From: Bacillota bacterium
Lineage (GTDB): Bacteria > Bacillota > Clostridia > Acetivibrionales > DTU013
Length of the DNA: 18,974 nucleotides
Direction of reading: 5' to 3'
NCBI GenBank assembly: GCA_023411645.1
Contig: JAEYON010000071.1
Span: 1 to 18,974, forward strand
Shown here: piece by piece, positions 7,629-15,985 of the stretch
Position numbering within the stretch: position 1 is the stretch's first letter
How the letters are laid out: every line of letters begins with the position of its first letter
Program-made: the position numbers and the translations under genes
The notes under the pieces: model-generated
Database searches by the model: none
Told to the model about the DNA's origin: nothing
The model's input: the letters and a program-made list of their open reading frames with translations, nothing else

Positions 7629-8846
7629 TTGTTTTATTACACAAGATATAAGAACTTTTTGATTCGAAAAATTTTCGACCTGATCACACTTTTTTTCAAG
7701 CCGGAGAAAAAATCCCTTGAAAACGTATTGACATACTGTTCGAAGCATATAGATTTTTATCGGGGGATGGGCAACTCTCTTGAAAATTATCCCTATATTG
7801 ATAAAAAAGTGATAAAAAGTGATTTTGACCGTTTTGCCAACAAAAAAGCCCTTATAAAAAACATTGGGATTACCAGCGGAACCACCGGAACGCCGGGTAA
7901 ATATTACCGGGACATTCCTTCAATGGCTGCGGAGCAATACTTTCAGAACAAGTATTTTAAATGGAACGGTACATACAGGGTGATTTTCAGGGGAGAGAAA
8001 TTATTTGAACCTGACCAGCAGCCGGATAAAATCTACAGGGTCATACCGTTGATCAATGAAATGCTAATTTCTTCTTATCATATAAATGATCATACATTGA
8101 AGATACTGGTGGAAAAGCTGAAGACCATCAAAGGAAGAAAAAGCCTCTGGGCTTATCCGTCTTCAGCATATGCACTGGCTGAGTATTGTCTGAAGAATAA
8201 TGAGCGGTTGAAATTTGATGTGGTGGCGCTTTCCTCAGAAGTTCTGTTGGATCGCAGCAAGGAGATTATTGAAGAGGCTTTCGAGTGCAGGGTAAAGGAC
8301 TGGTATGGCCAGGCGGAGCGGGTCGCTGCGCTGGTCAGGTGTGAAGCCGGACATTATCACGAAATTGACGGATATTCTCATATGGAGTATCTGCCTGTTC
8401 GGGACAACACGTATGAAATTGCAGGGACAACACTGCATAATAAAATAATGCCGTTGGTCAGATTCAATATGCACGATCTGGTCGAGACATCACAGGAGCC
8501 TTGCTTGTGTGGCGCCGTAGGGCGAAATATCGTGAAGATCCACGGAAGGAGCACCGACTATATTGAATTGCCTGATCGCAGGCTTTCCGAAGCTCCGTTG
8601 GCAGCTCTGTTTAAAGGGATGGAGAATATCATGGAAGCCCAGGTGATTCAAAGAAAAGATAAACGAGTTTTTATACGGGTCGTCCGGGATAAAGAATTTG
8701 ATGATGAAAATGAGAAAGTACTGATCCGACATATTTCGAGTATCATCCCAAAAGAGTTGTTCACCCTTGAATATGTAGAGAGGATCGAGAGGGATGCAAG
8801 GGGGAAATTCAGGCATGTTATTAATGAAGGAATCCCGCAGCAGTAA
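7629..8846 (+). CDS. PaaK/CapK-like adenylate-forming ligase (first of pair)
   Basis: This 405-residue protein (TTG start) belongs to the ANL adenylating superfamily near phenylacetate-CoA ligase and CapK. The phosphate-binding loop TSGTTGTP is at 82-89, DWYGQAER at 224-231 (aromatic/Glu adenylate motif), and RFNMHD with Asp283 is the ribose-binding position. Lys393 in RGKFRHV is placed like the catalytic lysine of the C-terminal lid. Cysteines in RCEAGHYH and CLCG match the C-x-CG region of PaaK proteins. The likely reaction is ATP-dependent activation of a carboxylic acid to an acyl-AMP, then transfer to CoA or another acceptor. It lies between glycosyltransferases and next to a paralogue, so a role in adding an acyl or aminoacyl group to the sugar unit is plausible but unproven. 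RFNMHD replaces the usual RTGD, a mild divergence. Confidence 0.85.
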   Translation: MFYYTRYKNFLIRKIFDLITLFFKPEKKSLENVLTYCSKHIDFYRGMGNSLENYPYIDKKVIKSDFDRFANKKALIKNIGITSGTTGTPGKYYRDIPSMAAEQYFQNKYFKWNGTYRVIFRGEKLFEPDQQPDKIYRVIPLINEMLISSYHINDHTLKILVEKLKTIKGRKSLWAYPSSAYALAEYCLKNNERLKFDVVALSSEVLLDRSKEIIEEAFECRVKDWYGQAERVAALVRCEAGHYHEIDGYSHMEYLPVRDNTYEIAGTTLHNKIMPLVRFNMHDLVETSQEPCLCGAVGRNIVKIHGRSTDYIELPDRRLSEAPLAALFKGMENIMEAQVIQRKDKRVFIRVVRDKEFDDENEKVLIRHISSIIPKELFTLEYVERIERDARGKFRHVINEGIPQQ

Positions 8847-8875
8847 TCATTTCACCGGCAATCAGGAGGTGTGTT

Positions 8876-10198
8876 ATGGATAGCCAGGCAAGAGTATTGT
8901 TGTACTCTCTGTTAAGGCAGGGAGGCACTTTCAGAAAAATATTGAAGTCGCTCAACGAATCTCAATACTATTCGGCTGAGCAACTGGAGGCATTGCAAAA
9001 CAGAAAGCTTACCGCACTCGTTGAGCATTGCTATAAAAACGTTCCGTATTATACAGAGCTGTTTGACACGTTGAAGCTAAGCCCCGATGATATCAGGACG
9101 AAAGCAGATCTGATGAAACTGCCTTATCTTGATAAGCAAATCGTTAAGAAAAATTATAATCAGCTGATCGCACGAAACAGATCGAGGCTTTTCAGCACCA
9201 CCGCCGAAACAAGCGGTACAACAGGAACACCGTCTAAATTTCTCAGAGATTTTTATTCAGTCAATTTTGAAAATGCGGCACTATGGAGGTTCAGAGAAGC
9301 CGTGGGCGGAAACAGGACGCGCAGAGTGGTTCTGAGAGGAGATATCATCGTACCGGTAGAGCAGGATGCGCCGCCTTTCTGGAAGGAGTATCCGCTTAAT
9401 AAGGAGCTGTATTTATCCTCCTATCATATAAATGCGGAGAATGCGGAGCACTATTATCGGGAAATGGTCGAATTCGGTGCGGAGACGATTTACGCATTTC
9501 CCTCTTCCGTATATTTGCTGGCAAAATACTTTTCCGCCATCGGCAAAAAGCTTGGATTAAAAGCGATATTCACATCTTCTGAGAACATTTCGGACTGGCA
9601 GAGAAAAGTGATTGAAGAAGTATTCATGTGTAAAGTCTATGACTGGTATGGACAGGTGGAAAGAGTATCGGCCGTAGGACAGTGCGAGAAGGGAACATAT
9701 CATATAATTGAAGATTACTCTATCACGGAAACGATTGATACAGGTCATGGCTGTGAGCTGGTGGGAACAAATCTAAGCAACTATTTAATGCCGCTGCTCC
9801 GGTTCCGGACAGGTGATATGGTGACGCTGAGAGAGAATACATGTACGTGCGGACGGAACTTCAGAGAAATTTACAGGCTTCAGGGAAGAAGCCTGGAATA
9901 TATTCTGACGCCGGACGGCAAAAAGATCTCGCTGTTTTTAGTGACAGATACAATTGATTTTGACGACCATGTTAGCGAAGCACAATTTATCCAGAAGAAA
10001 AAGGGCGAGATCATTGTCAACATCGTAAAAGGGGAGAAATATTCCGAGATAGACAGGCTAAAAATTATCAGGAATATCAAGGAGCATACTTCGCCAAAGA
10101 TGGTGGTCATATTGAATGAGACACCAACCTTGACGAGAGGACCAAATGGGAAGGTTGCAAATTCCACTTTGCATGTTACCGATGATGTGAGCAAATAA
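8876..10198 (+). CDS. PaaK/CapK-like adenylate-forming ligase (second of pair)
   Basis: At 440 residues it is close to typical PaaK length and is a paralogue of the gene before it. Shared blocks include SSYHIN, YxFPSS/YPSSxYxLA, DWYGQ(A/V)ERV and C(L/T)CG. The ATP loop TSGTTGTP is at 112-119, DWYGQVER at 256-263, the canonical RFRTGDM with Asp314, and a lid lysine at Lys426 in GPNGKVANS. The N-terminus (EQLEALQNRKLTALVEHCYKNVPYY) is the standard PaaK opening, which the first copy largely lacks. All core adenylation residues are present, so it should be active. AGGAGGTG (8864-8871) is an excellent site 6 bp before the ATG. The substrate acid is unknown, and no acyl carrier protein or dedicated acyltransferase is adjacent. 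Confidence 0.87.
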   Translation: MDSQARVLLYSLLRQGGTFRKILKSLNESQYYSAEQLEALQNRKLTALVEHCYKNVPYYTELFDTLKLSPDDIRTKADLMKLPYLDKQIVKKNYNQLIARNRSRLFSTTAETSGTTGTPSKFLRDFYSVNFENAALWRFREAVGGNRTRRVVLRGDIIVPVEQDAPPFWKEYPLNKELYLSSYHINAENAEHYYREMVEFGAETIYAFPSSVYLLAKYFSAIGKKLGLKAIFTSSENISDWQRKVIEEVFMCKVYDWYGQVERVSAVGQCEKGTYHIIEDYSITETIDTGHGCELVGTNLSNYLMPLLRFRTGDMVTLRENTCTCGRNFREIYRLQGRSLEYILTPDGKKISLFLVTDTIDFDDHVSEAQFIQKKKGEIIVNIVKGEKYSEIDRLKIIRNIKEHTSPKMVVILNETPTLTRGPNGKVANSTLHVTDDVSK

Positions 10199-10218
10199 AC
10201 AGACAGGAGGTGACACCG

Positions 10219-11286
10219 ATGACAAGGCGGGAGCAGAGAAGTATAGTTTATATAATTGGACCATCCTTCAGGACACAGGGAGGCATATCCTCTGTGCTGC
10301 TGATTTATCATAATCATTTCAGGGACCCGCTGAATATGCGCTTTATACCATCCTACTCAGGGAACTCAAGAATAGCGGATGTGGTCTTGTTTGCCGTAGC
10401 TTTTGTTCGGGTATTCTTTCTTTGTATTTTTGAAAAGCATGCAATTTTTCACATCCATTCTTCCACCTATGCCAGTTTTATCAGAAAATCAATGTTGGCA
10501 AGATGCGCTCTGATATTTCGTAAAAAAGTCATTCTGCATATCCATGGCGCTGATTTTGACACATTTCTTGATGATATCGGCAGCGGTTGGAGAAAGCGTG
10601 TTATAAAGACGCTCAATGAGGTGGATCGTGTGGTGGTGCTGTCTGAAAGCTGGAAAGAATTTTTTTTGGCGCATGTACCTGCGGAAAAGATCAGAGTTAT
10701 TGTGAATCCGTCCGAAACCTATGATCCTGTATATATAGAACGGAGAAATGAAGTGATAAAGGTTCTGTTCATCGGAAGAATCGGCCAGCGCAAGGGCGCA
10801 TATGACCTGATCAAAGCGGCCGGAAGGATCCGTTCTCTCAATTTTGCACTGGATCTAGTGGGGGACGGAGAAGGGGACGCCATAAGAGAAATCGTCCATG
10901 TAGATGGACTTGAGAGAATTGTGCATGTGTATAATTGGGTATCCCACGTGGAGATCGGCGGATTTTATGATAAGGCGGATATTCTGGTGCTGCCTTCCTA
11001 TTCAGAGGGCTTGCCGATGTCGGTTCTGGAAGGGATCGGGAAGGGGCTGCCTGTCATTTCGACAAATGTAGGGGGCATACCTGAAGCGGTTATCGACGGA
11101 CACAACGGCTTTATCATATCGCCCGGGGATGTAAATGCTCTGGCGGAAAAAATGAGCATTCTTATCCGAGATACCGAACTGCGAGAAGAAATGGGGAGAA
11201 AAAGCCTTAAAATCGCCGGAAGTAAATTTTCTGTCGAAGCGAATTATGTTTTGCTCAAAGAGCTGTACGAAGGGCTGAAAACCTGA
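10219..11286 (+). CDS. GT4 family glycosyltransferase (paralogous pair, copy 1)
   Basis: A 355-residue GT-B enzyme. The N-terminus IIGPSFRTQGGISSVLLIY carries the GG loop, and a middle HIHGADFD block follows. The C-terminal domain has VLFIGRIGQRKGAYDLIKAA and EGLPMSVLEGIGKGLPVISTNVGGIPEAV with both motif glutamates (Glu263, Glu271). ATG 10219 is preferred because AGGAGGTGA (10205-10213) leaves 8 bp of spacing from GGAGG; the in-frame GTG at 10210 overlaps that site. About half of the residues match the following glycosyltransferase by eye, so the two arose by duplication. Donor unknown; GDP-mannose or GDP-mannuronate are candidates given the nearby precursor genes. Confidence 0.9.
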   Translation: MTRREQRSIVYIIGPSFRTQGGISSVLLIYHNHFRDPLNMRFIPSYSGNSRIADVVLFAVAFVRVFFLCIFEKHAIFHIHSSTYASFIRKSMLARCALIFRKKVILHIHGADFDTFLDDIGSGWRKRVIKTLNEVDRVVVLSESWKEFFLAHVPAEKIRVIVNPSETYDPVYIERRNEVIKVLFIGRIGQRKGAYDLIKAAGRIRSLNFALDLVGDGEGDAIREIVHVDGLERIVHVYNWVSHVEIGGFYDKADILVLPSYSEGLPMSVLEGIGKGLPVISTNVGGIPEAVIDGHNGFIISPGDVNALAEKMSILIRDTELREEMGRKSLKIAGSKFSVEANYVLLKELYEGLKT

Positions 11287-11305
11287 ACATTGCCTGGTCG
11301 GTAAG

Positions 11306-11404
11306 GGCTTGAATCAGATACGGCTATGGCGCAGGAAGGCTTGATTCTATAAAGGATGATGTTGGATAGGCTCGATTTGGATGGGGTTTACTGGACGGAC
11401 TTGA
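11306..11404 (+). repeat. Degenerate tandem repeat of about 30 bp between paralogous glycosyltransferases
   Basis: Within the 154-bp gap between the two paralogous glycosyltransferase genes, a GGCTTGA-like heptamer recurs at 11306, 11338, 11369 (GGCTCGA) and 11398 (GACTTGA). The spacings are 32, 31 and 29 bp. Sequence between the heptamers is only loosely conserved (purine-rich, GGAT/GATG motifs). No open reading frame or promoter stands out. It may be a decayed repeat or a remnant of the duplication. Confidence 0.45.
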
Positions 11405-11440
11405 TTTGCTATGAGCCTGAAGCAGGAGGAGGTGTGGATT

Positions 11441-12535
11441 ATGCCGCAGAAGAAACCGAAGGTCTATATGATAGGTCCTTCTCTGAAAACCCAGGGCGGA
11501 ATTTCCTCGGTCCTGGATATCTATAGCAGAAACTTCAGAGAAACATTGAATTTGCGTTTCATATCCTCCTACTATGGCAGGAGCCGTATCCTTGATGTGG
11601 CGCTGTTTGCCGGTGCGCTGTTTCGGGTGCTTTGGGCCAGTCTGTTTTCAATCAACCCCATTTTTCATATCCATGTGGCATCCAAGGGAAGCTTTTTGAG
11701 AAAGTCCATACTTTCAAGAATCTGTCTGATTTTCCGGCACAGGTTGATACTGCACGTCCATGGAGCCATGTTTGATCAGTTTATTGAGAACTCCACTCCT
11801 AAAAAAAAGAAGAAAATCATTGCGCTGCTTAACAGGGCGGATCGCATTATTGTGCTTTCCGGCTCATGGTTTTCTTTTTTTGAAAAATATGTCCCCGGTG
11901 AAAGGCTGCGAATTATCTATAATCCGTCCTCTACCTATGGAAGCGGCCAATTTAAGGTCTATAAAACTGGAAATGCTCAAACAGACATCAGGCCGGTAAT
12001 GCAGGTGCTGTTCATGGGCAGATTCGGCCCGCGCAAGGGAGTCTATGATCTGATCAGCGCAGCAGCTAAACTGAGGGAGGTTCCCTTTAAGCTGAATATG
12101 TTTGGAGACGGAGAAATCGAGAAGGTCAAGGAACTGGTTGAAAAGGAAAACCTGACGGAGAAGATTTCAGTAAGCGGATGGGTGTCACACTCCAAAATCC
12201 GGGAGATATATGAAAATTCAGATATCATGGTATTGCCTTCTTATGCGGAAGGCTTGCCCATGTCCATACTGGAGGCGATAGGTGAGGGATTGCCGGTAGT
12301 TTCCACGCGTGTCGGAGGAATCCCGGAGGCCATAGAGGACGGCAGAAACGGTTTTCTGATAGAGCCCGGAGATGTTGAGGCATTGGCCGATAGGCTCAGG
12401 ATACTTATGACGTCGCCGGAGCTGGTTGGAAGGATGGGGCGGGAAAGCCTCGCAATAGCGCGGGAGAAGTTCTCCACAGAGCGGATAGGACAGAAACTGC
12501 AGGAGCTGTATGAGGAGATGGAGGGACATTTATGA
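11441..12535 (+). CDS. GT4 family glycosyltransferase (paralogous pair, copy 2)
   Basis: A 364-residue GT-B enzyme starting MPQKKPKVYMIGPSLKTQGG, parallel to its upstream paralogue. Shared landmarks are FHIH, LILHVHGAMFD, VLFMGRFGPRKGVYDLI and EGLPMSILEAIGEGLPVVSTRVGGIPEAI with Glu270 and Glu278. A short extra segment (about KVYKTGNAQTDIRP) between the two domains is absent from copy 1. ATG 11441 sits 8 bp after GGAGG in AGGAGGAGGTG (11424-11434); the in-frame ATG at 11411 has no such site. The stop overlaps the lyase start as ATGA. Divergence between the copies suggests they now form different linkages, though the sequence cannot prove it. Confidence 0.9.
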   Translation: MPQKKPKVYMIGPSLKTQGGISSVLDIYSRNFRETLNLRFISSYYGRSRILDVALFAGALFRVLWASLFSINPIFHIHVASKGSFLRKSILSRICLIFRHRLILHVHGAMFDQFIENSTPKKKKKIIALLNRADRIIVLSGSWFSFFEKYVPGERLRIIYNPSSTYGSGQFKVYKTGNAQTDIRPVMQVLFMGRFGPRKGVYDLISAAAKLREVPFKLNMFGDGEIEKVKELVEKENLTEKISVSGWVSHSKIREIYENSDIMVLPSYAEGLPMSILEAIGEGLPVVSTRVGGIPEAIEDGRNGFLIEPGDVEALADRLRILMTSPELVGRMGRESLAIAREKFSTERIGQKLQELYEEMEGHL

Positions 12536-14598
12536 CAAATAATTTTTTTATTAATAGATTGCGGAGGATGTCTGTTGCTGAGATCCTGTACAGAGTTGGC
12601 CAGAAAGCCCGCAACACAATGGAAAAGGCTTTGCTTGGGAGATATCGGTTTGATATGCCGCTTCTGGAGGAGCCTTCGATTCTGAAGGAGCCGGCTAAAT
12701 TATTCAGTGCTCCGGTCTTCTTAGCGGATAACAACAATCCTGATGTCCGAAAAATCCTTGAAAAGGCAGACAGGCTTTGTGAGAACCGCTTTGATATATT
12801 TGCACTGAAGGACTTTCAGATACACGGAGAGGTTGATTATCACACAGATTACAAAAGCGGGCGATCAGCACCGGCTGATGTTTTCGGAAAGAGCATCAAT
12901 TATCGGGACAGTGACCGCATCGGAGATATCAAGTACATTTGGGAAATGAGCAGGCATTTGTTTCTCGTTCCTCTTGCACTGGCCTATGTACATACAAAGC
13001 AGTCGAAATATCTGGAGAAATTTGAGCAGCTGCTGTCCGGGTGGTTGGAACAGAATCCTTTTATGTTGGGCGTGAACTGGGCCAGTTCGCTGGAGCTGGG
13101 TATTAGGCTGATCAACTGGACGGTTTGCTGGCATCTCCTTGAAGAATATGTAAGTCCCGAACTGAGAAAGAGATGGTTGGACTGCGTTTATCAGCATTGC
13201 TGGTTTATCACCAGAAATCTGAGCCGTTTCTCGTCCGCAAATAACCACCTGATCGGCGAAGTAGCCGGTTTGTTTATCGCAAGCACCGCCATGCCTCAGT
13301 TCAAAGACTCTCACAGGTGGCGTGAGAAAGCCAGGCGGATCCTGATTCGCGAAAGCGTTAAACAAAATTATCCCGATGGAGTGAATAAGGAGCAGGCTAT
13401 AGCATACCAGAAGTTTGTTCTTGACTTTCTGGTTCTATCGGGACTTGTAGGGCAGGCCAATGGCATTAGTTTTTCCGAAGGTTACTGGGGTATAATTGGG
13501 AAAATGCAGACCTATCTTGCCGCAATGGAGGACGTTAGCGGTAATCTGCCCAAGATCGGCGATGAGGATGACGGCTTAGTTGTTGATCCTCTGCTGCTTA
13601 GTATTGCAGGCATCAGTTCTTCAGACATTAGTTCAACGGGCATCAGCCCCGCAAATATACGCCCCCTATGCACCGGTGCCACAGGAGGCATTTATTCTAC
13701 TCACATCCACCCTGATTCAGGCAGATTGCCCGATGCCTTTAAAGACGGAGGGTACTACATTTTAGGAACTGATTTTGGAACACCGACTGAGCAGAAGCTG
13801 ATATTTGACTGCGGAAGTCTGGGATACCTTTCTCTCGCGGCACATGGCCATGCGGATGCCCTGGCTGTGATATTTTCGGCGGGGGGCAGCCCCATATTTA
13901 TCGATCCCGGCACCTATGCCTATCATGCGGATAAAAAGTGGCGCAATTACTTCAGAAGTACGGCAGCGCATAATACCGTCCGTATAGATGGAGTGGATCA
14001 GTCCATGATGGCGGGTAATTTTATGTGGAGCAGCAAGGCGGAGGCGAAAATAGTGGAACACGAAAGCCTGATCATGGCCAAAGGCATGCATACGGGATAT
14101 AACAGGCTCAAAGACAGCGTTTTGCACACAAGGACAGTGAGATATACAGGAAAAGCATATGCCGCAGAAGCAAAAAAGGACAGGGATGCCGAAAAGGATA
14201 AGAAAACCGTAAATGACAAAGAAACCATAACGGATAAAGAAACCATTGGGTTTGATATGGGTGCAGGTGTGTGGGAGGTAGAGGATCATATCCAATGTGA
14301 AGGCCCCCATCTTGCGGAGATGTACTATCACCTCCACCCCGACTGTCGCATTGAGGAGGCGTCGGACGAAGGGAATAACGCTGCCGCATTGAAAATCCGT
14401 TTCTCCGGAGGCATTTGTCAGTTTGAACACGACACAGCTATGACATTGGAGATCTATCATGGAAATGAGGAACCTCCGCTTGGCTGGTATTCCCCCTCCT
14501 ATGACGTAAAGGTCCCAACCGCGACGTTAAAGCTCTCTGTGTCCATCAAAGGTTCCATAAAAATTAAAACAAGATTCTCAATTATGTTTAACAGGTAG
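12532..14598 (+). CDS. Heparinase II/III-family polysaccharide lyase-like protein
   Basis: The 688-residue protein has the alpha-toroid plus beta-sandwich plan of heparinase II/III-type lyases. Likely catalytic residues are Asn237/Asn238 in SSANNHLIGE, Tyr292 in EQAIAYQKF and His438/His440 in AAHGHADAL. Their spacing resembles the Asn-Tyr-His set of heparinase III. The STAAHNTVRIDGVDQS block at the start of the sandwich is typical of lyases in polysaccharide loci. Such enzymes cleave uronate-containing chains by beta-elimination, which fits the neighbouring GDP-mannuronate gene; alginate operons also carry a lyase. No signal peptide is seen (the N-terminus is RLRRMSVAEILYRVGQKARN), so it may act inside or be exported otherwise. 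Two low-complexity inserts (near residues 360-379 and 544-572) are unusual. ATG overlaps the previous stop; GGAGGGA precedes it. Confidence 0.88.
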   Translation: MTNNFFINRLRRMSVAEILYRVGQKARNTMEKALLGRYRFDMPLLEEPSILKEPAKLFSAPVFLADNNNPDVRKILEKADRLCENRFDIFALKDFQIHGEVDYHTDYKSGRSAPADVFGKSINYRDSDRIGDIKYIWEMSRHLFLVPLALAYVHTKQSKYLEKFEQLLSGWLEQNPFMLGVNWASSLELGIRLINWTVCWHLLEEYVSPELRKRWLDCVYQHCWFITRNLSRFSSANNHLIGEVAGLFIASTAMPQFKDSHRWREKARRILIRESVKQNYPDGVNKEQAIAYQKFVLDFLVLSGLVGQANGISFSEGYWGIIGKMQTYLAAMEDVSGNLPKIGDEDDGLVVDPLLLSIAGISSSDISSTGISPANIRPLCTGATGGIYSTHIHPDSGRLPDAFKDGGYYILGTDFGTPTEQKLIFDCGSLGYLSLAAHGHADALAVIFSAGGSPIFIDPGTYAYHADKKWRNYFRSTAAHNTVRIDGVDQSMMAGNFMWSSKAEAKIVEHESLIMAKGMHTGYNRLKDSVLHTRTVRYTGKAYAAEAKKDRDAEKDKKTVNDKETITDKETIGFDMGAGVWEVEDHIQCEGPHLAEMYYHLHPDCRIEEASDEGNNAAALKIRFSGGICQFEHDTAMTLEIYHGNEEPPLGWYSPSYDVKVPTATLKLSVSIKGSIKIKTRFSIMFNR
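13609..13668 (+). repeat. 15-bp in-frame tandem repeat in the lyase gene
   Basis: Units begin at 13609, 13624, 13639 and, much diverged, 13654. They read roughly GGCATCAGTTCTTCA and encode GISSS, DISST and GISPA. The segment falls between the toroid domain and the beta-sandwich, so it probably lengthens an interdomain linker. Confidence 0.7.
14212..14247 (+). repeat. 18-bp in-frame tandem duplication in the lyase gene
   Basis: Two adjacent 18-bp units encode NDKETI and TDKETI, and the preceding codons KKTV resemble a further decayed unit. Together with upstream Lys/Asp/Glu/Ala codons they form a charged insert of about 30 residues in the beta-sandwich domain, probably a surface loop. Confidence 0.75.
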
Positions 14599-14671
14599 TA
14601 AAAGTTGGTTACTATCACAAAACAGTATAGTTTTTGTATAAATATTACTTAAGTTAAAGGGGAGTGTTTTT
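14599..14671 (+). other. AT-rich gap before the dehydrogenase gene
   Basis: This 73-bp gap is longer than most in the block. It contains TTGGTT (14605-14610) and TATAGT (14626-14631), but only 15 bp apart. It also has an inverted ACTAT/ATAGT pair (14611-14615 and 14627-14631) followed by four or five T. The stem is too weak to call a terminator and the spacing too short for a good promoter. It may hold a minor internal promoter. Confidence 0.2.
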
Positions 14672-15985
14672 ATGAATATCAGCATTTTCGGATTAGGCTA
14701 TGTAGGGGTTGTTACCGCAGGCTGTCTTGCTTCTATGGGACATAGGGTGACGGGAGTCGATATCAACGAAGTAAAGGTGCAGATGCTCAGTGACGGAATA
14801 TCGCCGATTATTGAAAAAGACCTTCCCGAGCTGCTGGAGAATAACAGGAAAAAAGGACTGATCCAAGCAACAACAGATACCAGACAGGCAATATTGGAGA
14901 CGGAGATGTCCATTATATGCGTCGGAACACCAAGCAGGTCTAACGGCTGTCTGGACACCAGATATATCGAGGCTGTCTGCCGGGAGATCGGTGAAGTATT
15001 GAAGGAAAAAGAAGAAAAGCATATTTTGATTTTCAGAAGTACTATGATACCGGGCACAATGCGTGGGATTGTCATACCCATGCTGGAGAGCTATTCGGGG
15101 AAGATCAACGGAGAAGGCTTTGACGCAGCCTTTAACCCTGAATTCCTGCGGGAGTCCACAGCGGTGTTTGATTTTTACAACCCGCCGAAGACAGTGGTCG
15201 GTGCTGATTCTGATGAGGTAGCGCAGAAAATATTATCTATTTACGGTGAAGTAACGGGCGAGAGGATTACGACCGATATCGAGGTCGCGGAGATGGTGAA
15301 ATATGTTGATAATAACTTCCACGCCTTGAAAATCACCTTTGCAAATGAAATCGGGATGCTGTGCAAGAACCTGGGGCTGGACAGCCATCAGGTCATGAAT
15401 ATATTTATGAAGGATACCAAGCTAAATATTTCAGCCACCTACCTGCGACCGGGCTTTGCATTTGGCGGCTCGTGCCTGCCGAAGGATTTAAGGGCAATCA
15501 GCTGCCTTGCAAGAATGCACGACGTTGAGACGCCGCTTCTGAACTCGCTGATGGTGAGCAATACCATGCAGGTGACTAATGCCGCAAAAAAGATTATGTC
15601 ATTCGGGAAAAAGAAGATCGGTCTGGCCGGGTTCAGTTTTAAAGAAGGCACTGACGATCTGAGAGAGAGCCCGATGGTGGAACTCATTGAGATTCTGCTG
15701 GGAAAAGGCTATGATATCAAGCTGTATGACAGGAATGTATTCCTTTCAAGGCTTCTTGGCGCAAATAAGGAGTACATAACTGAAAAGATTCCGCATATTT
15801 CCTCATTGATGGTGGATACGCTCGATGAGCTTCTGGAGGATCGGGAAATCATCGTAATCGGAAACAAAGATAAGGAATTTGAAAGAATATTGACTGATGC
15901 CGGAGCAGATCAGAAGATTTTTGACCTGGTCAGGATCGGGGATATTTCAAAAGCAGGTGACAACTATGAAGGAATTAGCTGGTAA
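14672..15985 (+). CDS. algD: GDP-mannose 6-dehydrogenase (AlgD-like)
   Basis: A 437-residue nucleotide-sugar dehydrogenase that oxidises a 6-hydroxyl to a carboxylate with two NAD+. The Rossmann loop GLGYVG is at 7-12, VGTPS in the NAD domain, and NPEFLRES marks the central region. The catalytic cysteine is Cys268 in RPGFAFGGSCLPKD, the same number as in Pseudomonas AlgD, whose length is also nearly the same. The RPGFAFGGSCLPKD form, GLSFK-like AGFSFKEGTDDLRESP, and CREIGE resemble AlgD far more than UDP-glucose dehydrogenases, which usually read PGFGYGGSCFPKD. The product would be GDP-mannuronate. With a guanylyltransferase making GDP-mannose at the locus end, the substrate choice is well supported but still inferred. 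AGGGGAG (14658-14664) precedes the ATG by 7 bp. The 3' end overlaps the next gene by 20 bp. Confidence 0.9.
   Translation: MNISIFGLGYVGVVTAGCLASMGHRVTGVDINEVKVQMLSDGISPIIEKDLPELLENNRKKGLIQATTDTRQAILETEMSIICVGTPSRSNGCLDTRYIEAVCREIGEVLKEKEEKHILIFRSTMIPGTMRGIVIPMLESYSGKINGEGFDAAFNPEFLRESTAVFDFYNPPKTVVGADSDEVAQKILSIYGEVTGERITTDIEVAEMVKYVDNNFHALKITFANEIGMLCKNLGLDSHQVMNIFMKDTKLNISATYLRPGFAFGGSCLPKDLRAISCLARMHDVETPLLNSLMVSNTMQVTNAAKKIMSFGKKKIGLAGFSFKEGTDDLRESPMVELIEILLGKGYDIKLYDRNVFLSRLLGANKEYITEKIPHISSLMVDTLDELLEDREIIVIGNKDKEFERILTDAGADQKIFDLVRIGDISKAGDNYEGISW

Noticed and set aside
13762..14460. 232-codon minus-strand open frame inside the lyase
   Set aside because: Antisense shadow of conserved lyase coding sequence, with a Cys/His/Phe-rich composition typical of shadows.
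14611..14635. Intrinsic terminator after the lyase (ACTAT/ATAGT plus T-run)
   Set aside because: The stem has five AT-rich pairs with an 11-base loop, too unstable, and the downstream gene follows on the same strand.
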